This document shows, piece by piece, positions 63,154 to 64,000 of a stretch of 64,000 nt of DNA. Below the pieces are notes generated by a model. The model made no database searches and had not been told where the DNA came from. It saw only the letters and a list, made by a program, of their open reading frames with translations. Each line of letters begins with the position of its first letter. Position 1 is the first letter of the stretch. The stretch is from Diplonema japonicum. Lineage: Eukaryota; Euglenozoa; Diplonemea; Diplonemida; Diplonemidae. The stretch spans positions 480,568-544,567 of the forward strand of contig OZ025692.1 of the NCBI GenBank assembly GCA_964019335.1, in the 5' to 3' direction. Both the position numbers and the translations under genes were made by a program.

Positions 63154-63196
<43 letters not shown>
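62157..63196 (+). repeat. Shared 3' end of the retroelements, second copy
   Basis: The counterpart of 55609-56686. In the second reading frame (to 62414) it still encodes VVEANICRGELKGMTGP, then QFKFLAEHRLMEELGSDD and KVRNKENWAPVNSAVAWLQL, with the C that copy 1 has lost. Downstream are T/C-rich tracts, two TTCTCAAGTCCCCC units and a terminal A run. Confidence 0.85.
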
Positions 63197-63197
<1 letters not shown>

Positions 63198-63211
63198 GAA
63201 GTTTACGTGGA

Positions 63212-64000
63212 AACCCGCAAACCCGCAAACCCGCAAACCCGCAAACCCGCAAACCCGCAAACCCGCAAACCCGCAAACCCGCAAACCCGCAAACCCGCAA
63301 ACCCGCAAACCCGCAAACCCGCAAACCCGCAAACCCCGCAAACCCCGCAAACCCCGCAAACCCCGCAAACCCCGCAAACCCCGCAAACCCCGCAAACCCC
63401 GCAAACCCCGCAAACCCCGCAAACCCCGCAAACCCCGCAAACCCCGCAAACCCCGCAAACCCCGCAAACCCCGCAAACCCCGCAAACCCCGCAAACCCCG
63501 CAAACCCCGCAAACCCCGCAAACCCCGCAAACCCCGCAAACCCCGCAAACCCCGCAAACCCCGCAAACCCCGCAAACCCCGCAAACCCCGCAAACCCCGC
63601 AAACCCGCAAACCCGCAAACCCGCAAACCCGCAAACCCGCAAACCCGCAAACCCGCAAACCCGCAAACCCGCAAACCCGCAAACCCGCAAACCCGCAAAC
63701 CCGCAAACCCGCAAACCCGCAAACCCGCAAACCCGCAAACCCGCAAACCCGCAAACCCGCAAACCCGCAAACCCGCAAACCCGCAAACCCCGCAAACCCC
63801 GCAAACCCGCAAACCCGCAAACCCGCAAACCCGCAAACCCCGCAAACCCGCAAACCCGCAAACCCGCAAACCCGCAAACCCGCAAACCCGCAACCCGCAA
63901 ACCCGCAAACCCGCAAACCCGCAAACCCGCAAACCCGCAAACCCGCAAACCCGCAAACCCGCAAACCCGCAAACCCGCAAACCCGCAAACCCGCAAACCC
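63212..64000. repeat. AAACCCGC / AAACCCCGC satellite, running off the edge
   Basis: About 95 tandem units in one orientation. Octamers (AAACCCGC) flank a solid block of some 30 nonamers (AAACCCCGC) at about 63331-63602; further single nonamers occur near 63786-63800 and 63836, and one heptamer (AACCCGC) near 63890. The array starts 15 bases after the poly(A) of the retrotransposon (CGAAGTTTACGTGG in between). Because the unit is not a multiple of three, the minus strand reads without stops in all frames, but it is not coding. Confidence 0.9.

Larger units (their letters stand above)
56687..63196 (+). mobile_element. Non-LTR retrotransposon (RLE type, with OTU domain), copy 2
   Basis: Starts immediately after the poly(A) of copy 1 (TCCTGCACGAGG...) and ends in its own A run (63160-63196). 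It encodes one long protein with OTU, zinc-finger, reverse transcriptase and restriction-like endonuclease domains. The order of C2H2 finger, RT, CCHC-like finger and PD-(D/E)xK-like nuclease is that of R2/NeSL/CRE-type elements. The 5' end lacks an ATG and starts just before the OTU motif, so it appears 5'-truncated or begins with another start. Confidence 0.8.

Noticed and set aside
55609-63196. LTR retrotransposon, with the two 1-kb direct repeats as LTRs
   Set aside because: Both repeats end in poly(A), there is no integrase or aspartic protease, and the RT and nuclease motifs are of the non-LTR RLE type.
63145-63996. Three long minus-strand frames (up to 283 codons) of the MRVCGFAGL type
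   Set aside because: They are translations of the octamer/nonamer satellite, open only because the unit contains no stop; not genes.
63212-64000. Chromosome-end telomere
   Set aside because: At a right-hand end the plus strand should be G-rich towards the terminus; here it is C-rich. The array is therefore satellite or interstitial, unless the window is in the opposite sense and continues.

Overview
The window is nuclear DNA from a eukaryote, most likely a diplonemid (Euglenozoa) or a close relative. Three things support this. (1) All 18 protein genes from the left edge to about 39 kb lie on the minus strand, many less than 100 bases apart, as in a polycistronic directional gene cluster. (2) A 19-base block at 54632-54650, CAGTTTCTGTACTTTATTG followed by GT, equals, from memory, the 3' half of the Leishmania spliced leader, and the same motif ends euglenozoan spliced leaders generally. 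(3) The gene cluster gives way to a long, partly symmetric repeat region full of transposons, which I recall being described for Diplonema papillatum. The species itself is inference.

Gene cluster (1-39 kb, minus strand). Transcription would run from about 38.9 kb towards 1. In that order the genes are: a TBL/PMR5-like esterase-fold membrane protein, a membrane nucleotide cyclase, a WD40-like propeller, a PRP4-type kinase, the Hsp90 co-chaperone Cdc37, a small two-helix membrane protein, a YTH-domain protein, a PLOD-like glycosyltransferase, a GT8-like glycosyltransferase, pyruvate kinase, TYW4 (methyltransferase, Kelch and JmjC), a coiled-coil protein, an EF-hand protein, a mitochondrial carrier, proteasome ATPase Rpt3, a Gln/Pro-rich protein, a polycystin-2-like channel, and a gene cut by the left edge. 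They share no pathway, as usual for such clusters. I reconstructed 18 short GT-AG introns in the window, 16 of them 33-51 nt; most open with GTATG or GTAC and end in an A/C-rich ...ACAG. Intergenic DNA carries long homopolymers and small inverted-repeat elements.

Transition and mobile region (39-64 kb). This holds a foldback element; two oppositely oriented remnants of one hAT family, one with terminal inverted repeats and an 8-bp target duplication; a roughly 5-kb imperfect palindrome of repeats (44.5-49.6 kb); a 1.29-kb TIR element flanked by TAA and holding two tRNA-like sequences; and a plus-strand gene joining a coiled coil, an HNH-like nuclease motif and a C2H2 finger (52.9-54.4 kb). 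Next come two head-to-tail poly(A) retroelements that share about 1 kb of 3' end. The first starts with a spliced-leader sequence and carries an ORF of unknown function. The second encodes a 1835-residue protein with OTU, zinc fingers, reverse transcriptase and a restriction-like endonuclease. The window ends in a C-rich octamer/nonamer satellite (AAACCCGC / AAACCCCGC) that runs off the right edge.
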